DNA from: Demequina phytophila
GTDB lineage: Bacteria; Actinomycetota; Actinomycetes; Actinomycetales; Demequinaceae
Reading direction: 5' to 3'
DNA: 64,000 bases
Assembly: GCF_000971135.1 (NCBI RefSeq)
Contig: NZ_BBLW01000002.1
Location: 372,001 to 436,000, forward strand
The notes under the pieces: model-generated
The model's input: the letters and a program-made list of their open reading frames with translations, nothing else
The model's database searches: none
Told to the model about the DNA's origin: nothing
Shown here: in pieces, positions 16,929 through 25,509 of the stretch
Layout of the letters: every line of letters starts with the position of its first letter
Numbering within the stretch: the stretch's first letter is position 1
Position numbers and translations under genes: made by a program

Positions 16929-17060
16929 GGTGTGCGCACACCGAGCTGTGCGGGCACCCATGTGTCACCAGCGCGCAGCGGGCACCTATGTGTCATCGCG
17001 ACACGACGAATTGATCGGATGGTGCAGATCCGCCTCCGGAAATCTGCTGGATCCGATCAA
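16929..17060. other. Structured non-coding block between fucO and the aldolase gene
   Basis: The 404-base gap 16785-17188 has a terminator at each side and no credible gene. Its centre holds three repeats. There is a 14-bp perfect palindrome GGTGTGCGCACACC (16929-16942). There are two 20-base near-identical direct copies of GCGGGCACCYATGTGTCAYC (16950-16969 and 16978-16997, period 28). There is also a compound hairpin: TTGATCGGAT (17011-17020) pairs with ATCCGATCAA (17051-17060), and GCAGAT (17024-17029) pairs with ATCTGC (17042-17047) inside it. The block is richer in A/T than its surroundings. It could be the remains of a mobile-element end, a structured RNA or a protein-binding site; none is proven. 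Confidence 0.5.
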
Positions 17061-17133
17061 CGGAGCCGCGCCGCCCACCGCGCCGCCCACCGCGCATCGG
17101 AGTCGCCCCCGCTCCGCGCCCGCCCACGCGAAA

Positions 17134-17166
17134 GGCCCGCGACCCCCTTCACGGGGATCGCGGGCC
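17134..17166 (-). terminator. Terminator of the aldolase gene
   Basis: GGCCCGCGA pairs with TCGCGGGCC, with an inner CCCC/GGGG stem. Read on the minus strand, the hairpin is followed by a short TTTC tail. It lies 22 bases after the stop. Confidence 0.7.
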
Positions 17167-17188
17167 GTCGGCGCGGTTCAGTCCAGCG

Positions 17189-18019
17189 TCACGAGAGCCA
17201 GGGCGAGTCGATGTTGAACGTCTCGGCCACGTTCCGGATCTCCTCCTTGGTGAGGCCCTCGGCGCGGCCGCCGGCGACCAGGTCCATGTACTCGTACTTG
17301 GCGCCGGTCTCCGCGTACTCGACGCGGTCGACGGCGCGGTAGACCGAGATGTCCGAGCGGGACATGGTGCCGTGCTTGGACCACAGCGTGATCTCGAAGT
17401 CGCGCAGGCCCTCGACGTTGGCCTTGCCCATCTCCTCGGAGCCGGGGATGAAGAACGGCAGCACCGCGATGCCCTGCGACAGCGACACGATGCTCTCCGG
17501 CTCCCATCGCAGGATCGCCGCGTTCATGCGGGCGGTGTCGCGGTACGCGGGGATGTGCGAGAGGTAGGTGAGGTGCGGCGGCTGGGCGTGCACCACGGCC
17601 TGGAAGTCGACGCCGCGGCGCTCGACCTGGTCCTGGTGCACCGCGAGGTGCGAGTTGAACTCGGAGGTGAGCTTCGCGAAGCGGCGGGTGTTGGACGTGT
17701 AGAGCGTGCCGGTGACGCCGTCCTCGTGGATGCGCACGGCGCCGATCGCCGCGAGCGGCTCCGCCGCGATCTGGCGCAGGCGGCGGCCCGAGCCGGTCGC
17801 GAGCACGGTGCCGCCGGCGAGCGCGGGTGCGGGCACCGGAAGCTCGATCTCCTCGGCGTGGGGGAAGTGGCGGCGGACCTCCACCTCCCAGCCCATGTAG
17901 ACCGAGATATTGCCGGCGCCGGCCTCGGAGGCCTCGATGTCGCAGATGCGCTCGCCTGCGTGGCCCATCTGCGTGATGATCTCGTCGAGCGTCGGCTTGG
18001 GCTGGTCGGTGATGGCCAC
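17189..18019 (-). CDS. rhaD: RhaD-like class II aldolase (rhamnulose-1-phosphate aldolase family), altered metal site
   Basis: A 276-residue zinc-type aldolase. The GTG start is chosen because AGGAGG lies 8 bases upstream; a longer frame would run through the operator. Similarity to E. coli RhaD is seen in SEFNSHLAVH (E120), VLPFFIPGSEEMGKAN and LWSKHG (H216). The usual HxH zinc pair reads HAQ (144-146), so one histidine is glutamine. It should cleave L-rhamnulose-1-phosphate to DHAP and L-lactaldehyde, but a second, canonical aldolase domain exists in rhaEW nearby. Its own promoter carries the rhamnose operator. The family is sure; the exact activity is less so. Confidence 0.72.
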   Translation of the reverse strand: MAITDQPKPTLDEIITQMGHAGERICDIEASEAGAGNISVYMGWEVEVRRHFPHAEEIELPVPAPALAGGTVLATGSGRRLRQIAAEPLAAIGAVRIHEDGVTGTLYTSNTRRFAKLTSEFNSHLAVHQDQVERRGVDFQAVVHAQPPHLTYLSHIPAYRDTARMNAAILRWEPESIVSLSQGIAVLPFFIPGSEEMGKANVEGLRDFEITLWSKHGTMSRSDISVYRAVDRVEYAETGAKYEYMDLVAGGRAEGLTKEEIRNVAETFNIDSPWLS

Positions 18020-18077
18020 GAGGGTCCTCCTGTGCTCTGCGGCGCGACCCCTGCGGCGCGCCTTGTCCCTGTAGGAA

Positions 18078-18089
18078 TGAAACGATTCA
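18078..18089. promoter_or_regulatory. LacI-type rhamnose operator upstream of the aldolase gene
   Basis: TGAAACGATTCA, identical to the fucO site, lies 58 bases before the GTG of the minus-strand aldolase gene. No clear -10 box was recognised beside it. Confidence 0.72.
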
Positions 18090-18136
18090 ACCACACGTGG
18101 CGCGAGGATGCACGCGCCTAAGGTCCCGGGTGCGTC

Positions 18137-18186
18137 GCGACGATGCGGCGGTGTCCTCAGAGGGGCGGCGGTCAGCGCATCGTTCC
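18137..18186 (-). repeat. Degenerate inverted pair of the dispersed 10-mer after the patatin gene
   Basis: GCGACGATGC (18137-18146) and GCATCGTTCC (18177-18186) are each one mismatch from the genome-wide word and face each other, giving an 8-bp stem (ACGATGCG with CGCATCGT). The pair begins 8 bases after the patatin stop, like the perfect pair at 62715-62766. Confidence 0.5.
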
Positions 18187-18194
18187 TCGGCGGG

Positions 18195-18923
18195 TCAGCC
18201 CGCCAGCGTTGCCTCGGCCGCCGCGCGTCCCGCCTCGACCACGCGGTCGAGGTTCCTTGTCTGCCACCAGGTGCGACCGCGCAGGTCGGGGGAGATCACC
18301 ACGACGTCGGGCCGGCTCTCGAGGGCGCGGACCGTCCTCGAGCTGGAGTACCCGGGCACGTCCCAGTCGGGCGCGACACGCACGGCGATCACGGGCGACG
18401 CGCCGAGGGCGAGAGTCTCCTCGAGCGGCAGGTTGGCCTTGAGCCCGCCGTCGAGAAGGCGTCGCCCCTCGAGCGGGACCGGTCGGAAAAGGCCCGGCAC
18501 GGAGATCGACGCGCGCAGCGCGTCCACGAGTGATCCGCGCTCGATCACCGCCGCACGCCGCGAGCCCAGGTCCGTCGCGACGGCCGCGAAGCGCACGGGC
18601 ATGTCCTCGATGAGCACGTCCCCGCCGATCAGGTCGATCACGGACGCGCGCAGGGCCTCCGCGTCGAGCAGTCCGAAGCCGGGGCGCCACGGCACGCTGG
18701 CGACGTCCTGCCAGCGCACGTCGAGGAGCAGCTCCTCGAGCCGTTCGGGATCGATGCCCATCGCGTACGCGGCGCCCACGAGCGCGCCCGCGGACGTGCC
18801 CACGACCATCGCCGGGGCGATCCCGCGCTCGCGCAGGACCTTCAGCACCCCGATGTGTGCGCCCGCGAGCGTGCCGCCGCCGCCCAGGCACAGTCCCAGC
18901 CCCGGCGCATGGAGGTCGATCAC
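18195..18923 (-). CDS. Patatin-like phospholipase (RssA/YchK type)
   Basis: A ~242-residue serine lipase-fold protein. The oxyanion loop is GGGGTLAGAH, the nucleophile serine is in VGTSAGALVG, and the dyad aspartate is in LLDGGLKANLP. No signal peptide is present. The second GTG (18923) is preferred: a -10 TAGAGT (18936-18931) lies 7 bases upstream, which fits a leaderless transcript; a GTG at 18932 would lie inside the promoter. Bacterial members of this size are cytoplasmic lipid acyl hydrolases of mostly unknown substrate. It is not evidently linked to the rhamnose genes on either side. Confidence 0.82.
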   Translation of the reverse strand: MIDLHAPGLGLCLGGGGTLAGAHIGVLKVLRERGIAPAMVVGTSAGALVGAAYAMGIDPERLEELLLDVRWQDVASVPWRPGFGLLDAEALRASVIDLIGGDVLIEDMPVRFAAVATDLGSRRAAVIERGSLVDALRASISVPGLFRPVPLEGRRLLDGGLKANLPLEETLALGASPVIAVRVAPDWDVPGYSSSRTVRALESRPDVVVISPDLRGRTWWQTRNLDRVVEAGRAAAEATLAG

Positions 18924-18950
18924 GCCCCTCACTCTAGGCGGGCGGACTCG

Positions 18951-18991
18951 CGAAGGCGGGTCCCCCGGGGTGGTGGGGGGGCCCGCCTTCG
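18951..18991 (-). terminator. Terminator of the rhamnose operon
   Basis: CGAAGGCGGG pairs with CCCGCCTTCG (10 bp) around a G-rich loop, 11 bases after the lldD stop. Confidence 0.65.
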
Positions 18992-19001
18992 TCGGGAGCG
19001 G

Positions 19002-20342
19002 TCAGGAGCTGCGGCTGCGCTTCGCGTTCGCGATGAGCGTGGGGGACGATGCCTCGGCCGCCTTGGGCGCGGGACGTCGCCGGGGTGCCGGCTTGGGGGC
19101 GACGGGCGGCGCCACCGGGATCATCCGCTGCAGCTGCGTGACGTGGTCGGGGTTGAGCTCCGCCACGGAGGACACGCCCAGGAGCTTCATGGTGCGCAGC
19201 ACCTCACGCGACAGGATGTCGATCGCGCGGTCGACGCCCTCGCGGCCGCCGGCCATGAGCCCGTACAGGTACGCGCGGCCCACGAGCGTGAAGTCCGCGC
19301 CGCACGCAAGGGCGGCCACGATGTCGGCGCCGGCCATGATGCCCGTGTCGAGGACGATAGTGGTCTTGCCGCCCAGCTCCGCCGCCACCGACGGCAGCAG
19401 CCGGAAGGGGATCGGGGCGCGGTCGAGCTGGCGCCCGCCGTGGTTGGACAGCACCACGCCGTCGACGCCCCGGTCGACCACGGCCTTCGCGTCGTCGAGC
19501 GTCTGGATGCCCTTGACCGCGACCTTGCCCGGCCACTGGTCGCGGATCCACTCGAGGTCGTCGAAGTCGACCGTCGGGTCGAACAGCGAGTCGAGCAGCT
19601 CGCCGATGGTGCCGTTCCACTCGCTGAGCGACGCGAAGGTCAGCGGCTCGGTGGTGAGGAAGTTCCACCACCACTCCGGACGCGGGATCGCGTTCAGGAC
19701 GGTCTTGGGGGTCAGCTGCGGCGGGATGGTGAAGCCGTTGTAGCTGTCGCGCAGGCGTGCGCCGGCGGCGGGCACGTCCACGGTCACCAGCAGCGTGTCG
19801 AAGCCGGCGTCCGCGGCGCGCTGCATCAGCTGCATCGACTTGTCGCGGTCCTTCTGCATGTACAGCTGGAACCAGTTGCGGCCGTCGGGGTTGGCCTCGC
19901 GCACGCCCTCGGGCGACGTGGTGCCCAGCGTCGACAGCGAGAAGGGGATCCCGGCGGCGCCCGCGGCGGACGCGCCCGCGCGCTCACCCTCGGCCTGCAT
20001 CATGCGCGTGAAGCCGGTGGGCGCGATGCCGAACGGCATCGCGGAGCGGCCGCCGAAGATCTCGACGGACGTGTCCACCTGGGACACGTCACGCAGGATC
20101 GCCGGGTGGAACTCGATCTCGCGGAACGCGCGGCGTGCGCGGTTGAGCGACAGCTCCTCCTCAGCGGCGCCGTCCGTGTAGTCGAACGCGCCCTTCGGTG
20201 TGCGGCGCTTCGCGATCGCGCGCAGATCCGCGATGGTGTGCGCCTTGGCGAGGCGGCGCTTGCGGCCGTCCAGCTCGAGCGGCTTGAAGCGCATGAGCGG
20301 AACTAGGTCCGCCGGCCGGGGGATCCGGCGCTCCATCTTCAT
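19002..20342 (-). CDS. lldD: FMN-dependent alpha-hydroxy-acid (L-lactate) dehydrogenase
   Basis: A 446-residue protein of the FMN alpha-hydroxy-acid dehydrogenase family. Visible blocks are [44 protein letters not shown] and the catalytic-histidine motif SNHGGRQLD (near residue 300). The last ~35 residues are a Pro/Ala/Arg-rich, basic, low-complexity tail not needed for catalysis. Members oxidise L-lactate to pyruvate and pass electrons to quinone. It is the last gene of the rhamnose operon, one base after rhaK, and can consume the lactate formed from lactaldehyde by RhaEW. A mycofactocin-type or other hydroxy-acid substrate is the main alternative. Confidence 0.85.
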   Translation of the reverse strand: MKMERRIPRPADLVPLMRFKPLELDGRKRRLAKAHTIADLRAIAKRRTPKGAFDYTDGAAEEELSLNRARRAFREIEFHPAILRDVSQVDTSVEIFGGRSAMPFGIAPTGFTRMMQAEGERAGASAAGAAGIPFSLSTLGTTSPEGVREANPDGRNWFQLYMQKDRDKSMQLMQRAADAGFDTLLVTVDVPAAGARLRDSYNGFTIPPQLTPKTVLNAIPRPEWWWNFLTTEPLTFASLSEWNGTIGELLDSLFDPTVDFDDLEWIRDQWPGKVAVKGIQTLDDAKAVVDRGVDGVVLSNHGGRQLDRAPIPFRLLPSVAAELGGKTTIVLDTGIMAGADIVAALACGADFTLVGRAYLYGLMAGGREGVDRAIDILSREVLRTMKLLGVSSVAELNPDHVTQLQRMIPVAPPVAPKPAPRRRPAPKAAEASSPTLIANAKRSRSS

Positions 20343-20343
20343 C

Positions 20344-21765
20344 TCACAGTCCCTTCGGGGTGAACACTCGCGGTTTGAACGTACGCGCGACCAGGTCGCG
20401 CAGCGACTCGAGCGAGCCCGAGACCGCGCCCAGGGCGCGTCCCTGGATGAGCACGTTGCCGATCGCGGTCGCCTCGACCGGGCCCGCCATCACGGGAAGC
20501 CCGGCACGGTCCGCGGTGCGCTGGCACAGCAGCTCGTTGAGCGACCCTCCGCCGGTGATGTGGATCCGGGTGACGTCCTGCGCGGACAGGGCCGCCGCAT
20601 CGTGCACCGCGTCGGCGAAGGCCTGCGCGAGGCTCTCGATGATGCAGCGCGCCGTCTCGGCGCGCGTGGCGGGGATCCGGAACCCTCGCGACCCGAGCCA
20701 CGCGGCGACCCGCGCGGGCATGTCGCCCGGCGCCATGAACGCCTCGTCGTTCGCGTCGAACACGTCGACCTCGCCCGGAACGGCGGCGGCCTCCGCGAGC
20801 AGGCGCTCGAGGTCGACCTTCTCTCCGTCCCGCTCCCACTCGCGGATCGACTCCGACAGGATCCACAGGCCCATGACGTTGTGCAGGAACCGGGTGCGGC
20901 CGTCGACGCCGCCCTCGTTGGTGAAGTTCGCCTCGCGTGCGGCGTCGCTGAGCACGGGCGACTCCGTCTCGACGCCCACCAGGCCCCACGTGCCGCACGA
21001 GATGTACGCGCCGCCCGGCTCGGTCATCGGGGTCGCCACCACCGCGGACGCGGTGTCGTGCGAGCCGACCGCGACCACCGGCGTGTCGCCGCCGAGTCCC
21101 GTGACCTCGGCGACGTGGGGGAGGACCGTTCCCACACGCTCGCCCGGCTGGACGATGCGAGGGAACAGCCCGCGCCGCAGGCGCAGCCGGTCCATGAGCT
21201 CGCCGTCCCACTCCTTGGTGCTGACGTCCAGGAGCCCCGTGGTGGAGGCGTTGGTCGCCTCCGCCACGGTCGCGCCGGTGAGGTAGTAGGCCATGAGGTC
21301 CGGCACCAGCAGCAGGCGGTCCGCGACCGCCAGCATGCCGGCCTCGCGCTCCACCGCCAGCTGGTAGAGCGTGTTGAAGGGCAGGAACTGCAGCCCGTTG
21401 CGCGCATAGAGCAGGGAGAACGGTTCGTCCGCGTGCACCAGCTCGACACCGTGGGCGGTGCGCTCGTCGCGGTAGTGGAACGGCTCGCCGAGCACGCGGC
21501 CGCCGCGGAGGAGGGCGTAGTCGACGGCCCACGAGTCGATGCCGATGGATCGGATCGACTCGTCCCAGCGTGTGGCCGAGCGCAGCCCGTCGAGCACGTG
21601 CGCGTACAGCTCCTGGAGGTTCCAGTGCAGGCCGTCCGGCGTGCGGACGGGCCCGTTGGAGAACCGTCCGACCTGACGCAGCTCCAGGGTGTCGGGGCCC
21701 ACCTGACCGACCATGACGCGACCGGACGTCGCGCCGAGGTCGACCGCGGCGACCGCGACCGTCAT
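20344..21765 (-). CDS. rhaB: Rhamnulokinase
   Basis: A 473-residue FGGY-family sugar kinase. The phosphate-binding start [15 protein letters not shown] (about 6-20), [23 protein letters not shown] and the C-terminal [16 protein letters not shown] are rhamnulokinase hallmarks. It phosphorylates L-rhamnulose at O1 using ATP. Its ATG overlaps the rhaEW stop by four bases (21762-21765). It follows rhaEW and precedes lldD in the operon. Confidence 0.92.
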   Translation of the reverse strand: MTVAVAAVDLGATSGRVMVGQVGPDTLELRQVGRFSNGPVRTPDGLHWNLQELYAHVLDGLRSATRWDESIRSIGIDSWAVDYALLRGGRVLGEPFHYRDERTAHGVELVHADEPFSLLYARNGLQFLPFNTLYQLAVEREAGMLAVADRLLLVPDLMAYYLTGATVAEATNASTTGLLDVSTKEWDGELMDRLRLRRGLFPRIVQPGERVGTVLPHVAEVTGLGGDTPVVAVGSHDTASAVVATPMTEPGGAYISCGTWGLVGVETESPVLSDAAREANFTNEGGVDGRTRFLHNVMGLWILSESIREWERDGEKVDLERLLAEAAAVPGEVDVFDANDEAFMAPGDMPARVAAWLGSRGFRIPATRAETARCIIESLAQAFADAVHDAAALSAQDVTRIHITGGGSLNELLCQRTADRAGLPVMAGPVEATAIGNVLIQGRALGAVSGSLESLRDLVARTFKPRVFTPKGL

Positions 21766-23795
21766 CGGAGGAAGGCCGCCGCCACGCCTGCGTCCACGGG
21801 GATGTGGAGGCCGGTGGTGTGCGACATGTCAGGGCCGGTGATGATGGCCGTGGCGTTCGCGACATGCTCGGGGAGCACCTCGCGCTTCAGGATGGTGCGC
21901 TGAGCGTAGAACTTGCCCAACTCGTCCTCCTCGATTCCGTAGGTCTTGGCGCGGTTCGCGCCCCAGCCGCCGGCGAAGATGCCGGAGCCGCGCACCACGC
22001 CGTCGGGGTTGATCCCGTTGACCTTGATGCCGTGCTCGCCCAGCTCGACCGCGAGCAGGCGCACCTGGTGGGCCTGGTCCGCCTTGGTGGCGGAGTAGGC
22101 GATGTTGTTGGGGCCCGCGAACACGGAGTTCTTGGACGCGATGTAGACGATGTCGCCGCCCATGCGCTGCGCAATCATCACGCGTGCCGCGGCCTGCGAG
22201 ACCAGGAAGGATCCCTTGGCCATGACGTCGTGCTGCAGGTCCCAGTCCTTCTCGGTGGTCTCGAGCAGCGGCTTGGACAGCGACAGGCCGGCGTTGTTGA
22301 CCACCAGGTCCACGCCGCCGAACGCGAGCACGGCCTCGCCCATCGCGGCAGCGATGGCCTCGGGGTCCGCGACGTTGGCGGCGACGCCGATGGCGACGTC
22401 GGTGGAGCCGAGCTCCGCGGCCGCGGCCTGCGCCTTCTCGAGGTCGAGGTCGGCGATGACGACGCATGCGCCCTCGGCCGCGAGGCGGGTGGCGATGGCC
22501 TTGCCGATGCCCGACGCGGCGCCGGTGACGAGCGCGACGCGGGTGGCGTGCGACTTGGGCTTGGGCATGCGCTGGAGCTTGGCCTCCTCGAGCGCCCAGT
22601 ACTCGATGTTGAACTTCTCGGCGTCGGAGATGGGCGAGTACGTCGAGAGCGACTCGGCTCCGCGCATGACGTTGATGGCGTTGATGTAGAACTCGCCGGC
22701 CACGCGCGCGGTCTGCTTGTTGGCGCCGAAGGAGAACATGCCGACGCCGGGTACCAGCACGATCGCCGGGTCCGCGCCGCGGATCGCGGGGGACGATGCG
22801 TCGGCGTGGGCGTCGTAGTACGCCTGGTAGTCCTGGCGGTAGGCCTCGTGGAGCTCGTGCAGGCGCGCGACGCAATCCTCGATCGAGGCATCGGCCGGGA
22901 GGTCGAGGACCAAGGGCTTGACCTTGGTGCGCAGGAAGTGGTCGGGGCAGGAGGTGCCCAGCGCCGCGAGGCGCGGGTGCTCCGCGGCGGCCAGGAAGTC
23001 GAGCACCACGGCGTCGTCGGTGAAGTGGCCCACCATCGGGCGGTCGTACGACGCGATGCCGCGGATCACGGGAGCCAGCGCGACGGCCTTGGCCTTCCGC
23101 GCATCGTCCTCCAGCGCGCCGAAGCCCTCGAGCGCGGGGCCGAACGGCTGCGGCTTGCCGTGCTCGGCGATGTAGCGCGCGGCCGTGTCGATGATCTGGA
23201 GAGAGCGCGCCTCGCACTCGTCGGAGGTGTCGCCCCACGCGGTGATGCCGTGGCCGCCCAGGATGCAGCCGATCGCCTGCGGGTTGGCCTCCTTGATGGC
23301 GGCGATGTCGAGGCCCAACTGGAAGCCGGGGCGGCGCCACGGCACCCACACGACCTGGTCGCCGAAGATGGTCGCGGTGAGCGCCTCGCCGTCCGCGGCG
23401 GTCGCGATCGCGATGCCGGCATCGGGGTGGAGGTGGTCCACGTGGGCGGCATCGACGAGGCCGTGCATCGCCGTGTCGATCGAGGGCGCTGCGCCGCCGC
23501 GGCCGTGGAGGCAGTAGTCGAACGCGGCGACCATCTCGTCCTCGCGCTCGACGCCGGGGTAGGTGTCGACCAGTCCCTTGAGGCGGTCGAGGCGGAGCAC
23601 CGCGAGGCCGTTGGTGCCCAGCGTGCCGAGGTCGCCGCCGGAGCCCTTGACCCACACGAGCTCGACGTCCACGCCGGTGGCGGGGTCGAGCGCGAGGCCC
23701 TTCGCGGACGTGTTGCCGCCCGCGTAGTTGGTGTTCTTGGGGTCGGAGCCGAGGCGGTTGGAGCGCGCGATGAGCTGCTCGGGGGTGGTGGTCAT
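21762..23795 (-). CDS. rhaEW: Bifunctional rhamnulose-1-phosphate aldolase / lactaldehyde dehydrogenase
   Basis: A 677-residue fusion. Residues 1-~405 are a class II aldolase domain with the canonical zinc pair HLH (H121, H123) and a third histidine in GGHGI (H182). Residues ~418-677 are an SDR domain with TGAASGIG (424-431), S554, Y567 and K571, all intact. The aldolase half releases DHAP and L-lactaldehyde, and the SDR half can oxidise lactaldehyde to L-lactate with NAD+ in the same polypeptide. Homologues are found in actinobacterial and Bacillus rhamnose operons. It sits between rhaM and rhaK. Confidence 0.92.
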   Translation of the reverse strand: MTTTPEQLIARSNRLGSDPKNTNYAGGNTSAKGLALDPATGVDVELVWVKGSGGDLGTLGTNGLAVLRLDRLKGLVDTYPGVEREDEMVAAFDYCLHGRGGAAPSIDTAMHGLVDAAHVDHLHPDAGIAIATAADGEALTATIFGDQVVWVPWRRPGFQLGLDIAAIKEANPQAIGCILGGHGITAWGDTSDECEARSLQIIDTAARYIAEHGKPQPFGPALEGFGALEDDARKAKAVALAPVIRGIASYDRPMVGHFTDDAVVLDFLAAAEHPRLAALGTSCPDHFLRTKVKPLVLDLPADASIEDCVARLHELHEAYRQDYQAYYDAHADASSPAIRGADPAIVLVPGVGMFSFGANKQTARVAGEFYINAINVMRGAESLSTYSPISDAEKFNIEYWALEEAKLQRMPKPKSHATRVALVTGAASGIGKAIATRLAAEGACVVIADLDLEKAQAAAAELGSTDVAIGVAANVADPEAIAAAMGEAVLAFGGVDLVVNNAGLSLSKPLLETTEKDWDLQHDVMAKGSFLVSQAAARVMIAQRMGGDIVYIASKNSVFAGPNNIAYSATKADQAHQVRLLAVELGEHGIKVNGINPDGVVRGSGIFAGGWGANRAKTYGIEEDELGKFYAQRTILKREVLPEHVANATAIITGPDMSHTTGLHIPVDAGVAAAFLR

Positions 23796-23826
23796 GGGGA
23801 GGTTCCTTTCCGGGGGAGGAATCGGG

Positions 23827-24177
23827 TCAGGCGTCCGGCACGCTCGCGGCGAGCTGGTCGGCCAGGTTGAAGATCTCGGTGAGCCGCGGCGCGCCCTGGT
23901 CGGCGCGGTCGCCCTCGAGCGAGACGAAGAAGGGGGCCATGGTCGCCTCCCACCGCGCGGTGCGCGGATCGGCGGCCAGGGCTGCTGCGGAGGCGCTGTC
24001 GTCGTCGGTCTCGTAGTAGCCGACGAGCAGCCCGTCCGGGCGCAGGAACAGCGAGTAGCTCCTGCGCCCGGCGTCGCGGATGGCCGCGAGCATCTCGGGC
24101 CACACCGCGCGGTGTGCGTCGACGTACTCCTCCAGGCGGTCGGGATCGACCTGGAGGGTGAAGCACACGCGGGACAT
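23827..24177 (-). CDS. rhaM: L-rhamnose mutarotase
   Basis: A 116-residue protein of the RhaM family: it opens MSRVCFTLQVDPDRLEEY and contains HRAVWPEMLAAIRDAG and NYSIF-like YSLFLRPDGLLVGYYE. It interconverts the anomers of L-rhamnose to feed the isomerase. It is slightly longer than the usual ~104 residues because of a C-terminal extension. It begins 5 bases after the rhaI stop, and a GGAGG-like stretch follows before rhaEW. Confidence 0.92.
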   Translation of the reverse strand: MSRVCFTLQVDPDRLEEYVDAHRAVWPEMLAAIRDAGRRSYSLFLRPDGLLVGYYETDDDSASAAALAADPRTARWEATMAPFFVSLEGDRADQGAPRLTEIFNLADQLAASVPDA

Positions 24178-24182
24178 GGGTC

Positions 24183-25349
24183 TCAGGCGCCCCAGCCGGC
24201 CTGGACGCCGCCCACGCGGTCGGCGGCGATCTGGGCGAGGTAGCCCGACTCGGCGAACGCCTTCATCGGGTCGGCGGGCAGGCCGCGCTCCTCGCGGTAC
24301 GTCGCGAGGTCGGCGCGGACGTCCGTGTAGAAGGCGTCCATCATGATGCCGTTGGCCTTGAGCACGTCGCCCTCGGCCTGCGCCGTGTCCAGCGCGTCGC
24401 GGTCGAGCAGCAGCGCGCGGGCCGTCATCTCCTGGACGTTGAGCACCGACCGGATCTGGCCCGGGATCTTGTCCTCGATGTTGTGGCACTGGTCGAGCAT
24501 GAACGCGGTGTCGCCGTCCTTGCCGTAGCCGCCGCCGCGCAGCACCTCGACGATGATGCGGAACAGCTGGAACGGGTCCGCCGCGCCCACGATCAGGTCG
24601 TCGTCCGCGTAATTGCGCGAGTTGAAGTCGAACGATCCGAGCTTGCCCAGGCGCAGCAGCTGCATGACGATGAACTCGATGTTCGTGCTGGGGGCGTGGT
24701 GGCCGGTGTCGAGGCAGACGGTGGCGCGCTCGCCGAGGGCCGCGCACTGCGCGTAGCTGGTGCCCCAGTCCGGCACGTCCATGTGATAGAACGCCGGCTC
24801 GAAGATCTTGTACTCGAGCACCAGGCGCTGCTCCGCGCCGATGCGGTCGTAGATCTCCTGCAGCGACTCCTGGAGGCGGTCCTGGCGGCCGCGCATGTCG
24901 TCCTGGCCGGCGTAGTTGGTGCCGTCCGCGAGCCAGATCTTCAGGTCGCGGCTTCCGGTGGCGTCCATGATGTCGATGCACTCGAGGTGGTGGTCGACCG
25001 CGGTGCGGCGGATCTTCTCGTCGCGGTGCGTGAGCGAGCCGAGCTTGTAGATGTCCGCCTGGAACGTGTTCGAGTTGATGGTGCCGAGCGCGACGCCCAG
25101 GTCCTCGGCGTGCCGGCGGAGCGCCGAGTAGTCGTCGACCTTGTCCCACGGGATGTGGAGCGCGACGGTGGGGGCGAGCCCGGTGAACTTGTGCACCTGC
25201 GCGGCGTCCGCGATCTTCTCGAACGGGTCGCGGGGCGTGCCCGGGGTGCCGAACACCTTGAAGCGGGTGCCGGAGTTGCCGAAGGCCCACGAGGGCAGCT
25301 CGATGGCCTGCTCCTCGAGGCGGCTGGCGACGTGACTGCTGAAGGCCAT
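24183..25349 (-). CDS. rhaI: L-rhamnose isomerase, RhaI type
   Basis: A 388-residue TIM-barrel isomerase of the Pseudomonas/Streptomyces RhaI type instead of the E. coli RhaA type. Visible blocks are LPSWAFGNSGTRFKVF, NSNTFQADIYKLGSL, the metal-site stretch VLEYKIFEPAFYH, CLDTGHHAPSTNIEFI and FDFNSRNYADDDLIVGA. It converts L-rhamnose to L-rhamnulose with divalent metals. It is the first gene of the operon; the rhamnose operator lies 49 bases upstream and an AAAGGAGA site precedes the ATG. Confidence 0.93.
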   Translation of the reverse strand: MAFSSHVASRLEEQAIELPSWAFGNSGTRFKVFGTPGTPRDPFEKIADAAQVHKFTGLAPTVALHIPWDKVDDYSALRRHAEDLGVALGTINSNTFQADIYKLGSLTHRDEKIRRTAVDHHLECIDIMDATGSRDLKIWLADGTNYAGQDDMRGRQDRLQESLQEIYDRIGAEQRLVLEYKIFEPAFYHMDVPDWGTSYAQCAALGERATVCLDTGHHAPSTNIEFIVMQLLRLGKLGSFDFNSRNYADDDLIVGAADPFQLFRIIVEVLRGGGYGKDGDTAFMLDQCHNIEDKIPGQIRSVLNVQEMTARALLLDRDALDTAQAEGDVLKANGIMMDAFYTDVRADLATYREERGLPADPMKAFAESGYLAQIAADRVGGVQAGWGA

Positions 25350-25397
25350 CGTGTCTCTCCTTTGAGTGTGCCGGGACGGTGACGCCCCGCTCTGCTG

Positions 25398-25440
25398 TGA
25401 ATCGTTTCAAAATCTACGACCCCGGCGGCGCTCGCGTCAA
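25398..25440 (-). promoter_or_regulatory. rhaI promoter with LacI-type operator
   Basis: On the minus strand a -35 TTGACG (25440-25435) and a -10 TAGATT (25416-25411) are 18 bases apart. The operator TGAAACGATTCA (25409-25398) follows the -10 by one base, covering the transcription start. It lies between rhaI and the divergent LacI gene and may control both. Confidence 0.78.
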
Positions 25441-25509
25441 GTCGGGCGGGCCTCCCGGGCGTGTTGGAAGGATTCAGTATCCTGATCCGACCAGGGTGGA
25501 GGAGGAGCG

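Noticed and set aside
16950-16997. Two direct repeats with 28-base spacing that look CRISPR-like.
   Set aside because: Only two copies, no comparable spacers and no cas genes.
16822-17217. Open frame of about 130 codons through the gap between fucO and the aldolase gene.
   Set aside because: It runs through two terminators and the repeat block, has no ribosome site and encodes low-complexity sequence.
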